This document shows, piece after piece, positions 21,383 through 31,683 of a stretch of 64,000 nt of DNA. This DNA is from Prorocentrum cordatum. Taxonomy: Eukaryota > Sar > Dinophyceae > Prorocentrales > Prorocentraceae. The stretch spans positions 1-64,000 of the forward strand of contig CAUYUJ010011192.1 in assembly GCA_963575745.1 (NCBI GenBank). The letters run 5' to 3'. Each line of letters begins with the position of its first letter. The first letter of the stretch is position 1. The position numbers were made by a program, and so were the translations under genes. The notes under the pieces were generated by a model that ran no database searches, was not told where the DNA came from, and was given only the letters and a program-made list of their open reading frames with translations.

Positions 21383-23537
21383 TCAGCATTCCAATTTGCG
21401 ATACTCAACTGGCCAAATGCAAGTGATTGCATCGCCGAGACGCCCGTTAATCACAGGGTGCCTCAGCGAGTCCAAAGGAATGAGCACGGGATTATTATCT
21501 TCGTCTATGGAGTACCTAGAATAGTAATCTGCGCTGTGCACGTGCCGAGTCTGCAATTCCAAGACTAAGCATAGAGGCCCTGAGGGCGCAGTCTCTGTGT
21601 CACAATCTACATGGAACCAGACCTGCACGGCTGCATGTCCTGCAGCACGTCCCAGCAAGCATATGTCTCCTCTATGGATCGGCCCGTACTTGGTCCACGC
21701 CGTGAGGCTCGATGATGCCGATTGCGTTTGCGGACGCAACTCCTTCAAGACGCCCATGAGCTTCTTGGTGGCGGCTACGGGGTCGACCAGCGTCGTTGAG
21801 ATGCTGAAGTGCTCCATGTCGTAACTGCGCTGCGCCGCGAGCTGCATCATCAATGACTTCTCGGGGGTCCTCATGCACAGATGGTCCTTTGCAAACTTCT
21901 TGCAAACTTTGTGCTTCCGCTCGTGGACGAAGCAGTTCAAGGGTCAGACTTTGAAGTACATGTCGGCAAGATGAGTTGCCATATGGTGTTTGTAAACCCA
22001 ATATTTAGTCCCGTATGTGCGCGTGTGTAGCTCCAAATGCTTCATCGCGGCGACATCCAGCTCACGTGCAGTCGCGAGGCCCCTGGACGAGAGAATAACC
22101 ATATCAATGGCATCGCACAGTGCAAGTAAACTTGCAATATGACCCGAAATGGTGCCTGCATCAGGCAGCTTGGCAATGACTTGCCTGATGAAGCGCGCCA
22201 GCACGGGGATCATAGACAGCTCTTGCGATGCGTTTGCTTGTAGTTCGCCCTGTGCGAACACGGCATTGGCGGCATGAAACTTGTGGGGCCATGTCCAGTT
22301 TGAAAGATAGTCGTTGAGATCTTCGGCGCTGCAGAGTTTGCCAATCGCCTTGTTCTCAGTGAAAGCTTTCACTTCTTTAGCTACGATGCCGTTGACGCAA
22401 TAGATGTGCATCCAATCGAAGCAGAGGAGCGACATGACACCGTAGGCGAGGTTGGCGTCCAAGGCAACGTGCGTCGGATGAAAGTTCCAACCCTTCAGCT
22501 GCGTGATATCCTTCCACTTGTTGTCGCTAATCTCACCGCGGTCGTACCTCTCCCAGTCGGGGCGTAGCCTTTCCAAGATAGCAACGATCTGCGCGTCTGC
22601 GTTGACGACGCGTTTGCTTCTGTCGAGGCATGCGTCCGATATAAATGTACCAGACGTGTCGTGCGACGCATAGTCGAACTTCTGGTTGAGCACGTTCCCG
22701 CAGATGGCACACGGTTTGGTGCCCGCGTGCCCTTTGTTCATGTGGAATTCACGGAGGGCTTCTTCGTCGCCCACAGTGCAGCCCAACCTCGCGATTATAG
22801 TCGCGTGCCTTGTGGCATCCCCTGCTTCTGACACGTCCAAGATAACTCCAGTCGTGCGAAAGTTCACCCCGCCAGACGTATTGAACATGAGATCGTCGCA
22901 CGTCATTGCAACCGACTGCCCGATCCCTCCAGGCATGTCCCTCACTTTGGAAACCCGAGCGGTGCTGAGCACGAGCCATGCGTCTTCGTCCTGCGAGAAC
23001 TCATCGAAATCTAGAAACGACCAGTATACAGCATCCACCCCATCGGTGGTCTTTGCCCTTGGCCAACGGGTCACGCGGTGAGATACCGTCGAAATATAAG
23101 CAGATGCGCCATGGGGATGCTAGGGAGCACGGGTGCTTGGCGAGCTGGCGGCGCAACAGATCTCTGAACCCCTTACTCCGTTTCGCCGTCGAGTACAAGT
23201 ACGGGCCAGGGGCGCACGCCCAGTTCTTGAAGCTCTTACCGCTGATCAATGGCATATCGATGCCGACAAGCACGTCACCGTACTGGTTCGATTCGGCACC
23301 GATTAATTTCTGCCTTGCGCTGAACTGCGCATAACGCGAAATGTTACCTGGTATACCATTATCTCGTACGTACTTGAGAATGTATGTAAGACTCCGCTCA
23401 GATACATATGGGCCTCTGTGTAACTCAATCAGTGCTTCGGCGTCTGTCTTGCGACGCTTCGGTGGCCCCGCCGACGTGGCTTGAGCCAAAACTGCTACTG
23501 AGTGATGGTCGCATGAATGCGATATCTGCAATCGCAA
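21383..23537 (-). pseudogene. Transposase-like protein, one frameshift and one in-frame TGA
   Basis: About 700 residues reconstruct across three open stretches, all minus strand: 23537-23001, 23074-21944 and 21940-21383. A one-base shift near 23050 joins CLYFDGISPRDPLAKGKDHR to VDAVYWSFLDFDEF. An in-frame TGA at 21944-21946 splits MYFKV from NCFVHERKHK, in the same frame. Features: ISPRDPLA with a following hydrophobic strand, a HAGTKPCAICGN zinc-ribbon-like CxxC, and LCFDWMHIYCVNG, a D-x-M-H motif like that in CACTA/Plavaka RNase H-fold transposases. I recall similar proteins as abundant, uncharacterised families in Symbiodiniaceae. Assignment as the transposase is inference; the catalytic triad was not established. 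Confidence 0.6.
23480..23501 (-). other. Degenerate spliced-leader relic, 19/22
   Basis: On the minus strand TCAGTAGCAG followed by TTTTGGCTCAAG matches DinoSL at 19 of 22 positions. It lies at the 5' side of the transposase-like coding sequence, same orientation; conserved-looking protein (PPKRRKTDAEALIELHRG) begins just inside. A match this good is unlikely by chance in one window. Confidence 0.7.
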
Positions 23538-23698
23538 CAGAGGATTGTGCGACGGGTGCCCCTCGCATACGATGGAACAACGACTTGCATTTTACATTGC
23601 ACCATGCAGGCATACATGAACAATGCACACAAGCGTTATAGCACAGCGAAACAAATCGCGAGAAGTCGCGATCGGCGATGAGCAGAGCAGACAAGCGG

Positions 23699-25162
23699 CT
23701 ACGAGCGCTCGTCTATGAACTTCATCGCCTTGGTGAAAGCCTCCTGGCGCGTGCTGCCCGTGTCCCAGCGGATGCGCCTGTCGGACCGCCCCAGGACAGC
23801 CCTGTACTGGGACTTGTCTGGCTGCGTGAGTATTTACCCCGCGCGGTGCTCGATCTTCGGGGCCCCCGTCAGCGGGGCCTTGGGCAGCGGCTTCGGCTTC
23901 GCCGAGGGCCTCGGCTTCGCCGAGGGCCTCCGCATGACCACCTTCATGGCCTTCTTCGGCGGGGCGCCCTTCATGACCTTCTTCGGCGGGCCCCCCTCCT
24001 CGCCGGCGAGTTCGTCGCCATCGTCGTCGGCGCCCTCGACGCCATCGGCATCGCCCCCAGCAGCTGCTGGACGTTTACTCAGGGCCACGGCCTCCTTACG
24101 CTTGCGCATTGTCTTGCGAAGCGCTGCCTCCTCATCAAATAAGTCGCCGAGCGGGGCGGGCATTCCTCCCGCGGCTGGTGGGGCCGCAGGCGGGGGCGCC
24201 TCCTGTGGTGAGGGCGCATCTTGCGGTGGCGCTTTGGGCTTCGGCATCATCCCTGGCGGAGGCGACCAAGAGTGTGACGATTGGCCGGGCACCATCCCTG
24301 GCGGAGGCACCATTCCGGGATGAGCGCACATATGGTACGCGTTCATCGCCCCGCACATGGATTGGTAGGCGCCGAAGTCGCAAATGGCGGGAGGCGGGGC
24401 GGTCGGCGGCGGCGGGGCGGGGCGGTCGTCCCGCACTTGCTTGGCCGCGTGCTTGCCGCCCTTCATCAGGCGACTGCTCAGTCGCACGAAGTCGGGCTCG
24501 TCGATGTACCAGTCCTGCCCGCGTGGCGGGTCTCCCTCGGGGTACGCTGTATAGTACCACGATTCGCTCTCGAGGGAGTCTGGAGAATCGTATTCCCATA
24601 TAGTTCGGTGTTTCCAGTCTCGCGCCTTCATGGTAGCCAGCTTCAGCTTGACCTGCACCAGAATGTCGTACCACATGTCGTTGGTAACGCCAGTGAGTTG
24701 GGACGATACCACCGCTGCGAGTTGACCCTTGCTCCCCTCGGACAGAGTGTACATACCGATCGCATGGGCCCTCTTGCACACCATGGCGATCATCGCCTTC
24801 TGCGACATGTCGCCGCTCTTTAACTTGGTCGCCTCAGACGCCGAAAGGAAGCGCGAGAATGCAGTTACCTTCTGCCACTTCTTATCTGCGGTGCTGGTCA
24901 GCACACCCGTCTTCTGCCCTACCGCCGTGCAGATTTCTGCAATCTGATCAGGGGACCAGTCTGGGAGCGCATTGTCCCGAATTGTGCCCACCAAGAGCGT
25001 AGCGTCGTCAGTGCTGATCGTTCCGAAGGATCGCACTCTCGACAACAGCGACTGCATCTGGTTGTCGGCGCATGTCTTTGCGTCGAGTCCGCAGCCGACT
25101 TGGGTATGATGCCAATCAATCATATGATTGAGTTCGGCCAGCACATCACGTATCGACGTCAT
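23699..25162 (-). pseudogene. 442-aa Pro-rich/basic-tail protein with readable extension after TAA
   Basis: The start ATG 25162 is the first after the SL relic at 25206-25227. Residues 1-230 look globular (MTSIRDVLAELNHMIDWHH; KWQKVTAFSRFLSASEATK; DPPRGQDWYIDEPDFVRLS). Residues about 240-350 are Pro/Gly/Met-rich (PPPPTAPPPA, PPPGMVPGQ). The C-terminus is basic (KRPAAAGG, PPKKVMKGAPPKKAMKVVMR), a style of tail I associate with dinoflagellate transposon-linked proteins. TAA at 23834-23836 ends the first 442 codons, but the frame continues as QPDKSQYRAVLGRSD...AFTKAMKFIDERS to TAG at 23699, with protein-like sequence, so the stop is probably recent. Function unknown; DNA binding is a guess from the basic tail. 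Confidence 0.6.
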
Positions 25163-25205
25163 TGCTGCTACGCAGCAGAAAGCGATATGTAATTTCGCAA
25201 AACTG

Positions 25206-25227
25206 TTTGAGCCAAATTGGTTACGGA
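25206..25227 (-). other. Degenerate spliced-leader relic, 19/22
   Basis: TCCGTAACCAATTTGGCTCAAA on the minus strand, allowing three mismatches, is DinoSL. It sits 44 nt upstream of the ATG at 25162 in the same orientation, as a 5' end of mRNA would. It supports retroposition of this gene and the choice of start. Confidence 0.82.
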
Positions 25228-25434
25228 GCCCACGACGATGACGCGTGCACGCTTGGCGATGAGGCAAAGGTCAACAGGGGTGTCGAACAAACCAACAGCG
25301 CGAGGGTTGGTAGTCCTCTCGGGGGGGTGGTAGTCCTCTCGGGGGGCGGGGGGGGGTCAGCCATCGTCGTCGCCGCGGCTGGGCGCAGCTTGACAAACAC
25401 TGACTTGGATGGGTCCACCCCCTTGCTCGGCATG

Positions 25435-26834
25435 CTAATCAGATGTAAGGCATGATTGGCGTGACCACTGATCATTTGACGTGGACCATTGCGAATCTGA
25501 GCACATCATCGCACTTGCGAAGCCTCGCCCGACACGGCCCCACCAGCGCGGCATGCGCTCTGATTTGATGCTCGCGTGCTGCTCGCACGCGTTCTCCCAC
25601 TCAGCGTGGGCATCGATGCGATCGCCGATCGACTCCATCCACTCGCTCTTGGCCTCCTCCATCTTCTTCTTGGCGGCCTCGAACTTCTTGAACTTCTCGA
25701 GAACCTGGGAATCGTGCGCTAAAACAAAACACAAATATACAGGGCACAGGCATTCCATGCCATCCAATTCAAGTGCAATTGCAATTGCTAGTGCGGTGGC
25801 TAATGTCATTGCAATGAATGTCTAACGTGTTTTCACACACGAGGCCACCTTCTTCGATGCACACAAGAACTCGGCCTTGCATGCTACCTTGGTGGTGTTA
25901 GCGCTGATCGGCCTGACATGTTTGTCCTCCTTCCAGTCCTGGCGAGCCTGGGCATCCATCGCGATCGTCTTGCGGGACTTGCACATTGCCCCTCCACAAT
26001 TGAACCGATAACTTGTGCAAAACCGATTGCAACTGAGCCGAGAAGCCACACATCTCCCACTCCCCCCTAACAATTGACCCCAGATTTGCAATGGTTGCAA
26101 CGCTGCCCCGACGAGCTCGATCCAGGCATTGTTTTCTTAGCGCATGCGGCGAAGCGCCCGCCCTCCCCGCGACAGGCACAACTCTTGGGAAACGGTGTTT
26201 ACACACTCGGTCCTAATTGCGCATCCACGCACTCACGCGTCGAAGCCTAAGGCCTTGCGCCCCCGTGCTCTGCACAAGCCCCCTGTGTCGATTACCAGCT
26301 TCCTTGCCCGATCGTGCTGCCCATGCAAGTCCACAGCGTGCTCGCGCGCTTGCAGCCAAGCGCACTCGGCGTCCTCGGCCTTTTTCTTTGCCTTCTCGTA
26401 CGCCTTGAGGCACTGCATCACCTCAAACCGAACGGGCGGGGCATGTCGGAGGGATGGTGGTGTGGGAGGGGGGGGGGGGGCGGAATAGGTGTGGCGATAG
26501 GCGTCACCACGCCCGCCGTGAGACGCACAACCAGGCGGGATCACGCCGACAACAGACACACCCCACAACCTAGCCCAGAACTATCATATCACACCGCTCT
26601 TCTAGTGTACATACACCGCACCAAACAACAATATCATACCTGCATGCATATGCAAGCGTGTACCGACAGCGCGCGGCGCGGCGACAAGGTGGCCTTGCGG
26701 TCCATCTGCTTCGCCGTCTTGAGGCTGTTGGCCTTGTGCTTGATGGCGGTGTCAAGCTGCTGGTTCCTAAACAGTCTATTCTCATGGCGACGCAGGGCTC
26801 GGAGTGCTTTGATATCTTCATGCATGCGCGGCAT
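25435..26834 (-). CDS. Candidate multi-exon coiled-coil gene
   Basis: Four minus-strand segments look like exons. (a) 26834-26660, MPRMHEDIKALRALRRHENRL..., ending at a GT donor. (b) About 26437-26236, CLKAYEKAKKKAEDAECAW, ending at GTGAGTGCG. (c) About 26000-25881, KSRKTIAMDAQARQDWKEDKH. (d) From 25718, HDSQVLEKFKKFEAAKKKME. A TTTTGTTTTAG acceptor precedes (d); phase is kept if (c) ends at a GC donor, as is common in dinoflagellates. Exons (b) and (d) are similar to each other (AKKKxE-A--xW, then H-A/V and W/H-Q) and look like an exon duplication. The protein would be mostly coiled coil; no family is recognised. Transcript evidence would be needed for the joins. Confidence 0.35.
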
Positions 26835-26905
26835 TGTGGCTATAGAGAAGAGAGACGGGCGCGATCTGTGCCAGAACGCTGCGACGATGATCGCATCCGT
26901 CGACG

Positions 26906-27439
26906 ATGTGCGATCGCTGTCTGAGCAGCGTGATCTCCACCACCCCCGTCCTCGTCTTCATTGGTATCCTCGTCCTCATCCTCCTCGCCATCCTCCGTAT
27001 ATGTTGGTACAGAACGGTTATCAGCCCAGCCCGCCCACCGTCGACCTCCCCGCCCGGATTGGCGTCAATTGGTGACGGCTCGCCCTCGGCTTATGCTGGT
27101 GGTGGATCGTGGCGGAGCGGCCCCGTCGAGGATACGGCGGACCGCATGGTTGCTGATATGAACCAGCAGCTCGAGTCGGCTGATGATCATCGCCGTGTGA
27201 TCGTCTCCGTGGTTGATCGCGCCCTGAAGCAGCGCGATGATTACATCAAATGGCTGATTGAGCAGATTCAGAGCAACGACGCCACGATCGAAGCTCAGAA
27301 GGCCACGATCGAGAGCCAGGCCGCCACTATCGCGAGCCAGGTCGCCACGATCGCGAACATTCGCGAGGGCCAGGACCGCGTCGCGAACCTTCGCGAGGAC
27401 CATGAGGGTCGCGATTGCGGGGATGATGGGCGGCGGTGA
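26906..27439 (+). CDS. Candidate membrane-anchored coiled-coil ORF, 177 aa
   Basis: An open frame with a hydrophobic segment at residues about 13-33 (VLVFIGILVLILLAILRICWY), a short Pro/Gly linker and a coiled coil from about 80 onward (MNQQLESADDHRRVIV; IKWLIEQIQSNDATIEAQKA, then ATIxSQ repeated). It runs into the GAC microsatellite, so its true end is unclear. It is opposite in strand to the neighbouring genes. No homolog recognised; the ATIxxQ repeats could partly reflect repetitive DNA. Confidence 0.35.
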   Translation: MCDRCLSSVISTTPVLVFIGILVLILLAILRICWYRTVISPARPPSTSPPGLASIGDGSPSAYAGGGSWRSGPVEDTADRMVADMNQQLESADDHRRVIVSVVDRALKQRDDYIKWLIEQIQSNDATIEAQKATIESQAATIASQVATIANIREGQDRVANLREDHEGRDCGDDGRR

Positions 27440-27454
27440 GACGGCGCAGCCGAT

Positions 27455-27630
27455 GCGGATGATAAGGGCGACGGCGGCGACGGCGACGGCGGCGACGGCG
27501 ACGGCGGCGGCGGCGACGGCGACGACGACGGCGGCGACGGCGGCGGCGGCGACGGCGGCGACGACGTCGGCGGCGACGACGGCGGCGGACGACGACGACG
27601 ACTGCGGCGGCGACGACCACGATGCAGGAC

Positions 27631-27661
<31 letters not shown>

Positions 27662-27748
27662 GCGACAACGGCGACGGCGACGACGTCGGCGGCGACGAAG
27701 GCGGCGGACGACGACGACGACTGCGGCGGCGACGACGACGATGCGGGA

Positions 27749-27780
<32 letters not shown>

Positions 27781-27825
27781 GCGACGACGACGGCGGACGC
27801 CGACGACGACGACGGCGAATGCAAC
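27455..27825. repeat. (GACGGC)/(GACGAC) microsatellite
   Basis: Mixed GAC and GGC trinucleotides in two similar halves (CGTCGGCGGCGACGA recurs at about 27565 and 27686), which suggests an internal duplication. Confidence 0.85.
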
Positions 27826-27990
27826 GCCTCAGGACACCTCAGGATACCTCAGGACACCTCAGGACACCTCTGAGATGACAACACCAGGGCGCCTCAGGAC
27901 ACCTCAGGGCATCTCTGAGCTGACAACCCCAGGAGGCCTCAGGACACCTCGGGACACCTCAGGACACCTCAGGATGCTGAGGGGGACGAG
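27826..27990. repeat. ACACCTCAGG decamer repeat
   Basis: About a dozen ACACCTCAGG-like units with occasional CTCTGAG breaks. 27991-28120 then becomes GGA-rich without a gene. Confidence 0.75.
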
Positions 27991-28272
27991 GAGGAGGATG
28001 GAACTGGAGGAGGCGGAGGCGGATGAGGAGGAAGCAGGAGGAGGAGGAGGGGGAGGGGGAGGCAAAGGATGAGGAGGAGGAGGAGGAATAGGAGGAGGAA
28101 GGGATGAGAGGGAGGAGGGGGGAGGTCGATCGTTTCGCCGTCGATCGTGAGCCTCCGAAAAGTGCTCAGAGAAGCGGAGCGATCACGCTGAGCGGGAGCG
28201 ACGCGTCGCTCAGCGATCGTCCAAAGGCCTCACGACCGATGCGATGAACACCTCTGAAGGTGGACCGAGAAG

Positions 28273-28558
28273 CGTCGCAGAGGGTACCACTGTCAGACGA
28301 CACGCGCGTCGTCTTTGAGATTCTCAAAGACGACACGTTGTCGTCTTTGAGATTCTCAAAGACGACGCGCGTGTCGCCTTTGAGATTCTCAAAGACGACA
28401 CTTTGGTAATATTAAATATAATAGAGATTTTGTCGTCTTTGAGATTCTCAAAGACGACGCGCGTGTCGCCTTTGAGATACTCAAAGACGACACGTTGTCG
28501 CCTTTGAGATTCTCAAAGACGACACCCGTGTCGTTTGACAGCGGTACCCTCTGCGACG
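28273..28558. repeat. Nested-palindrome foldback element
   Basis: The outer arms CGTCGCAGAGGGTACC are inverted at 28273-28288 and 28543-28558. Inside, a near-perfect palindrome with half-site GTCGTCTTTGAGA is repeated six times (centres about 28320, 28352, 28386, 28445, 28477, 28510); the linkers are themselves palindromic (GACGACACGTTGTCGTC). The centre is AT-rich (GGTAATATTAAATATAATAG). The whole 286 bp is one large imperfect palindrome. Confidence 0.9.
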
Positions 28559-28708
28559 ATTCTTAATCCGCATTCGTGGCAGCCCTCAGCTGCTGTGCAC
28601 CCCCGCAGCTTCGGCAGCAACTCCTGTGCTGAGTCGCCGCCGCGGGAGCCTCGACCCCTTCCGACGGGGCACACCTCGCCGACCACGCGACGACGACGAC
28701 GACAACGC

Positions 28709-28742
<34 letters not shown>

Positions 28743-28788
28743 CACGACCACGACGACGACACGGTGGTCGCCGACGTGTGCCCCGTGA

Positions 28789-30213
28789 TCACACGGAGCT
28801 TGAGCCCGCTGCGCTCGCCGCAGCGTAGTCGGCGACCGCCTTCAGCCACACCTGCGGCTGCGTGCGGCGGCTCCAGGCCGCGTACTTCTGGTCCTGCTCG
28901 GACAGGTCACTCAAGCCCTGCAGGTACTCCCGCACGGCCGACGCTTTGGCGAGGCGGGTGTGCTTGCCCCCGCGGGGGCGGGGGCCGTCGCCCCCGCCCC
29001 CGTCCTTGCCGTCGCCGTTCTTGTGGCCGCCGTAGCCGTCCTCCTTGTGGCCGCCGTAGCCGTCCTTCTTGTGGCTGTAGTAGCCGTCGCCCTTGTCGTG
29101 GCTGTCGTAGCCGTCGCCCTTCTCGTGGCTGTAGTAGCCGTCGCCCTTCCCGTGGCCGTTGTAGCCGTCGCCTTTGTGGCCGTAGTAGCCGTCGCCCTTG
29201 TCGCGGCCACGCCACTCCTGGCCGTTGTAGCCGCCGCCTTTGTGGCCGTAGTAGCCGTCGCCCTTCTTGTGGCTGTAGTAGCCGTCGCCCGTCTCGTGGC
29301 CATAGTAGCCGTCGCCCTTCTCGTGGCCATAGTAGCCGTCGCCCTTGTGGCCATAGTAGCCGTCGCCCTTCTCGTGGCCATTGTAGCCGTCGCCCTTGTG
29401 GCCATAATAGCCGTCGCCCTTCTCACGGCCGTAGTAGCCGTCCTTGGCCCACCAGCCGTCCTTGCCGTAGTAGCCGTTCTTGGTGTGGCCGCCGTAGTAG
29501 CCGTCCTTGTTGTGGCCGTAGTAGTAGCCGTCCTTGTTGTAGTAGCTGTCTTTGCCGCCGCGGCTGCAGCCGTCGTTGCCGTCCTTGTTGTAGTAGCTGT
29601 CGTTGCCGCCAACGCCCTCGCTGCTGTCGTCGTGGTCGAAGCCGCCGTAGTGCGAGCCCTCGTAGTAGTGGCGGCTTTTACAGCCACTGCTGTAGTAGCC
29701 GTAGCCCTCGGCGTCGCCATCGGCGGTGTAGCTCTCGCCCGCGCTGTCGTCGTAGCCACCGCCCTCAGCGTCGCCACCTTCGTACTCATCCGCCGTGGCG
29801 CCCTCGTAGTCGCCGTCGCCCTCGTCGACCGCGTCGCCGCCGCCCGCGGCGTCGTCGCCACCACCCTCGGGCTCGTCGACCTCGAACTCGAGAAGGTCCT
29901 TCATCGAGTTCATAGTCGGGTCCATGGGCGGCGCGAGGTTGAGCTTCTCGAGCAGCGAGTCCGCCACCGATCCGCGCCACGTCTGCGCGCGAGTCTGTGC
30001 CGACCAGCACATCGCCTTGCGCTTCTCGGCAGAGGTCATGGCGGCCGCCAAGATGTGCCCTGGCGGAGCCGTCCGCGGCGCGGTCGGCCGCTTCTTCGAA
30101 GTCGGTTGCAGCCGTGACTTCTCCTCCGCCACCTTCTCCCGTCGCTGCTGTATCCCGCTCGCCGCTGCGAGCAACATTGCCACCTCGGTGGCGTCGTCGC
30201 CACCACCGCTCAT
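28789..30213 (-). CDS. Tyr/Gly/His-rich tandem-repeat protein, about 474 aa
   Basis: The frame is open from before 30351 to 28789. I take ATG 30213 (MSGGGDDATEVAMLL) because upstream is a (GA)n tract; ATG 30351 is possible. The N-terminus (about 120 aa) is Ala/Lys-rich with a helical segment (MTSAEKRKAMCWSAQTRAQTW). An acidic Gly/Asp region follows, then about 20 repeats of the form KGDGYYGHK or KDGYYGHN over about 200 residues. The C-terminus is an ordinary helical segment (LAKASAVREYLQGLSDLSEQ, ending AAASAAGSSSV). Intact ends around the repeats argue for a real protein. Such Tyr/Gly repeats are typical of self-associating low-complexity proteins; function is unknown. Confidence 0.6.
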   Translation of the reverse strand: MSGGGDDATEVAMLLAAASGIQQRREKVAEEKSRLQPTSKKRPTAPRTAPPGHILAAAMTSAEKRKAMCWSAQTRAQTWRGSVADSLLEKLNLAPPMDPTMNSMKDLLEFEVDEPEGGGDDAAGGGDAVDEGDGDYEGATADEYEGGDAEGGGYDDSAGESYTADGDAEGYGYYSSGCKSRHYYEGSHYGGFDHDDSSEGVGGNDSYYNKDGNDGCSRGGKDSYYNKDGYYYGHNKDGYYGGHTKNGYYGKDGWWAKDGYYGREKGDGYYGHKGDGYNGHEKGDGYYGHKGDGYYGHEKGDGYYGHETGDGYYSHKKGDGYYGHKGGGYNGQEWRGRDKGDGYYGHKGDGYNGHGKGDGYYSHEKGDGYDSHDKGDGYYSHKKDGYGGHKEDGYGGHKNGDGKDGGGGDGPRPRGGKHTRLAKASAVREYLQGLSDLSEQDQKYAAWSRRTQPQVWLKAVADYAAASAAGSSSV

Positions 30214-30367
30214 CTGGGCCAGGCGGGGTGGGGGCGAGGCCGCGGCGGGCGTCGGGGGCCCCGCGCGGCGGGGGGGGCGAGCACCCTGTGGAGGAGCGGG
30301 CCCCGCGCCGTGAACCCACGGCCCGCGCGCCGCGGGCGTGGCTGAACACATGGGCCACAACGGCGTC

Positions 30368-30400
<33 letters not shown>

Positions 30401-31381
30401 CGCGGATCTTTATAGTTCCTCGTGCATCTTAGATGCACTCTACACATATACAGACCACACAAAGCTTACAGTACTGTACTCACCCGAAAGCCGAAATCCT
30501 TAACCTACGAAGCTCTACACTACTGTGCCGTTCGACATCAAACTACGATATTACAAATACCAAACATTATCTCGCCCTAACCGAAGCTAGTCCAACACCC
30601 ACATCAATAACTCACGGCGTCGCGCGCACATAACAACACAACGGCTGTGGCGAAATAGTTTGCACACGCATAATGTGACTTGTGATGATGACGCTAGCGT
30701 CTCTTACATGACATGTACGTTCGAGTCGGTGTGTATCGGTGGTAATGACAGTGGCAATTGTGCGGCCGACGATGTGGCAGATGCGATTGTCACCATAATG
30801 AGAATCATGCACAGTTGCGTCGCAAGCAAATGTTGCTGAACGCATGTGCAACGATGATGGTTTCCACACCCATGGCGCTGGCTGTATCCCCAGAGCAGCA
30901 CGCCCAACTACGAGCTCGCATATATCGCATGCGAAATAAACTGCATGCCCCCCCCCATAGATCACGCACAATGTGTCCCCGACCCCATTCCCATTCGAAC
31001 CCCAGACCAACCATTTGCTCCTGGCCCCCCAAGTCGGCCACCCCAAGCCCCCCACCCCGCGACGTTGCCACCCCGCGACGTCGCCTCTGCGGAGCATCCG
31101 CATCGCCGTGTTGGATGTAGGGTTCATGGGGATTGGGTCGGGGCGCTCGCACGTAGCGGCTGGCGCTCACACGCGAGCCCCGCGCAGCCCCCCCGGGGAC
31201 GGATCGGGCCCCGCACATCCCCCCGTGGTGTCGTCCGAGAGCCGCGCTGCGATGGCGCCCGAGACCCCTGGCATAGTCGCCGCGATGCGGCAGCTTCGCG
31301 AGGCGGGCGCCGTCGTCTTAAGTTCGTCGTCGTCGATGTCGTCGCCGCCGCCGTCGCCCCTCCACCTGCCGATAGAAGGCT
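30214..31381. other. 5' flank of the repeat protein and intergenic DNA
   Basis: A pure (GA)n tract lies at about 30376-30402. 30463-31381 shows no coding frame with protein-like composition and no RNA gene that I can recognise. Confidence 0.5.
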
Positions 31382-31683
31382 TTGCTTACGCACGTAAATG
31401 CTGCACAAGTGTTGCTAGCACGAGTGGACGATGTGGAGGACGATCTCTTGCTGCGCGGTCAGCAGCACGATCACTTGCTCGCGGAGTTGGGGGAGCAGCA
31501 GCGCACGATCGCAGAGCAGCGGCACCAGCAGCAGCAGACGGAGGCAGCGCTACAGCAGCAGCAGCAGACGGAGGCAGCGCAGAAGGTCGAGGGGCTGGAG
31601 CAGGAGGTGCAGGCCCTCAGGACGAGTTGGCGCTCTATAAGAGGTCGTTCCCAGATGGCTCCTTGTTGAACATTCAGGGGTGA
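31382..31683 (+). pseudogene. Candidate Gln-rich coiled-coil ORF, one frameshift
   Basis: Plus strand: LLARVDDVEDDLLLRGQQHD, LLAELGEQQRTIAEQ, then HQQQQTEAALQQQQQTEAA, ending VEGLEQEVQAL. The most protein-like continuation (DELALYKRSFPDGSLLNIQG, stop at 31681-31683) is in another frame, which suggests a one-base shift near 31620. Heptads of Leu are evident. Function unknown; CAG repeats make part of it compositional. Confidence 0.3.

Noticed and set aside
23834-23850. A 16-nt GT-AG intron at GGTAAATACTCACGCAG
   Set aside because: Removing 16 nt destroys the downstream frame, whereas reading straight through keeps it.
28273-28558. CRISPR-like array
   Set aside because: Regular palindromic repeats, but the spacers are also palindromic and repeated, and the genome is eukaryotic.
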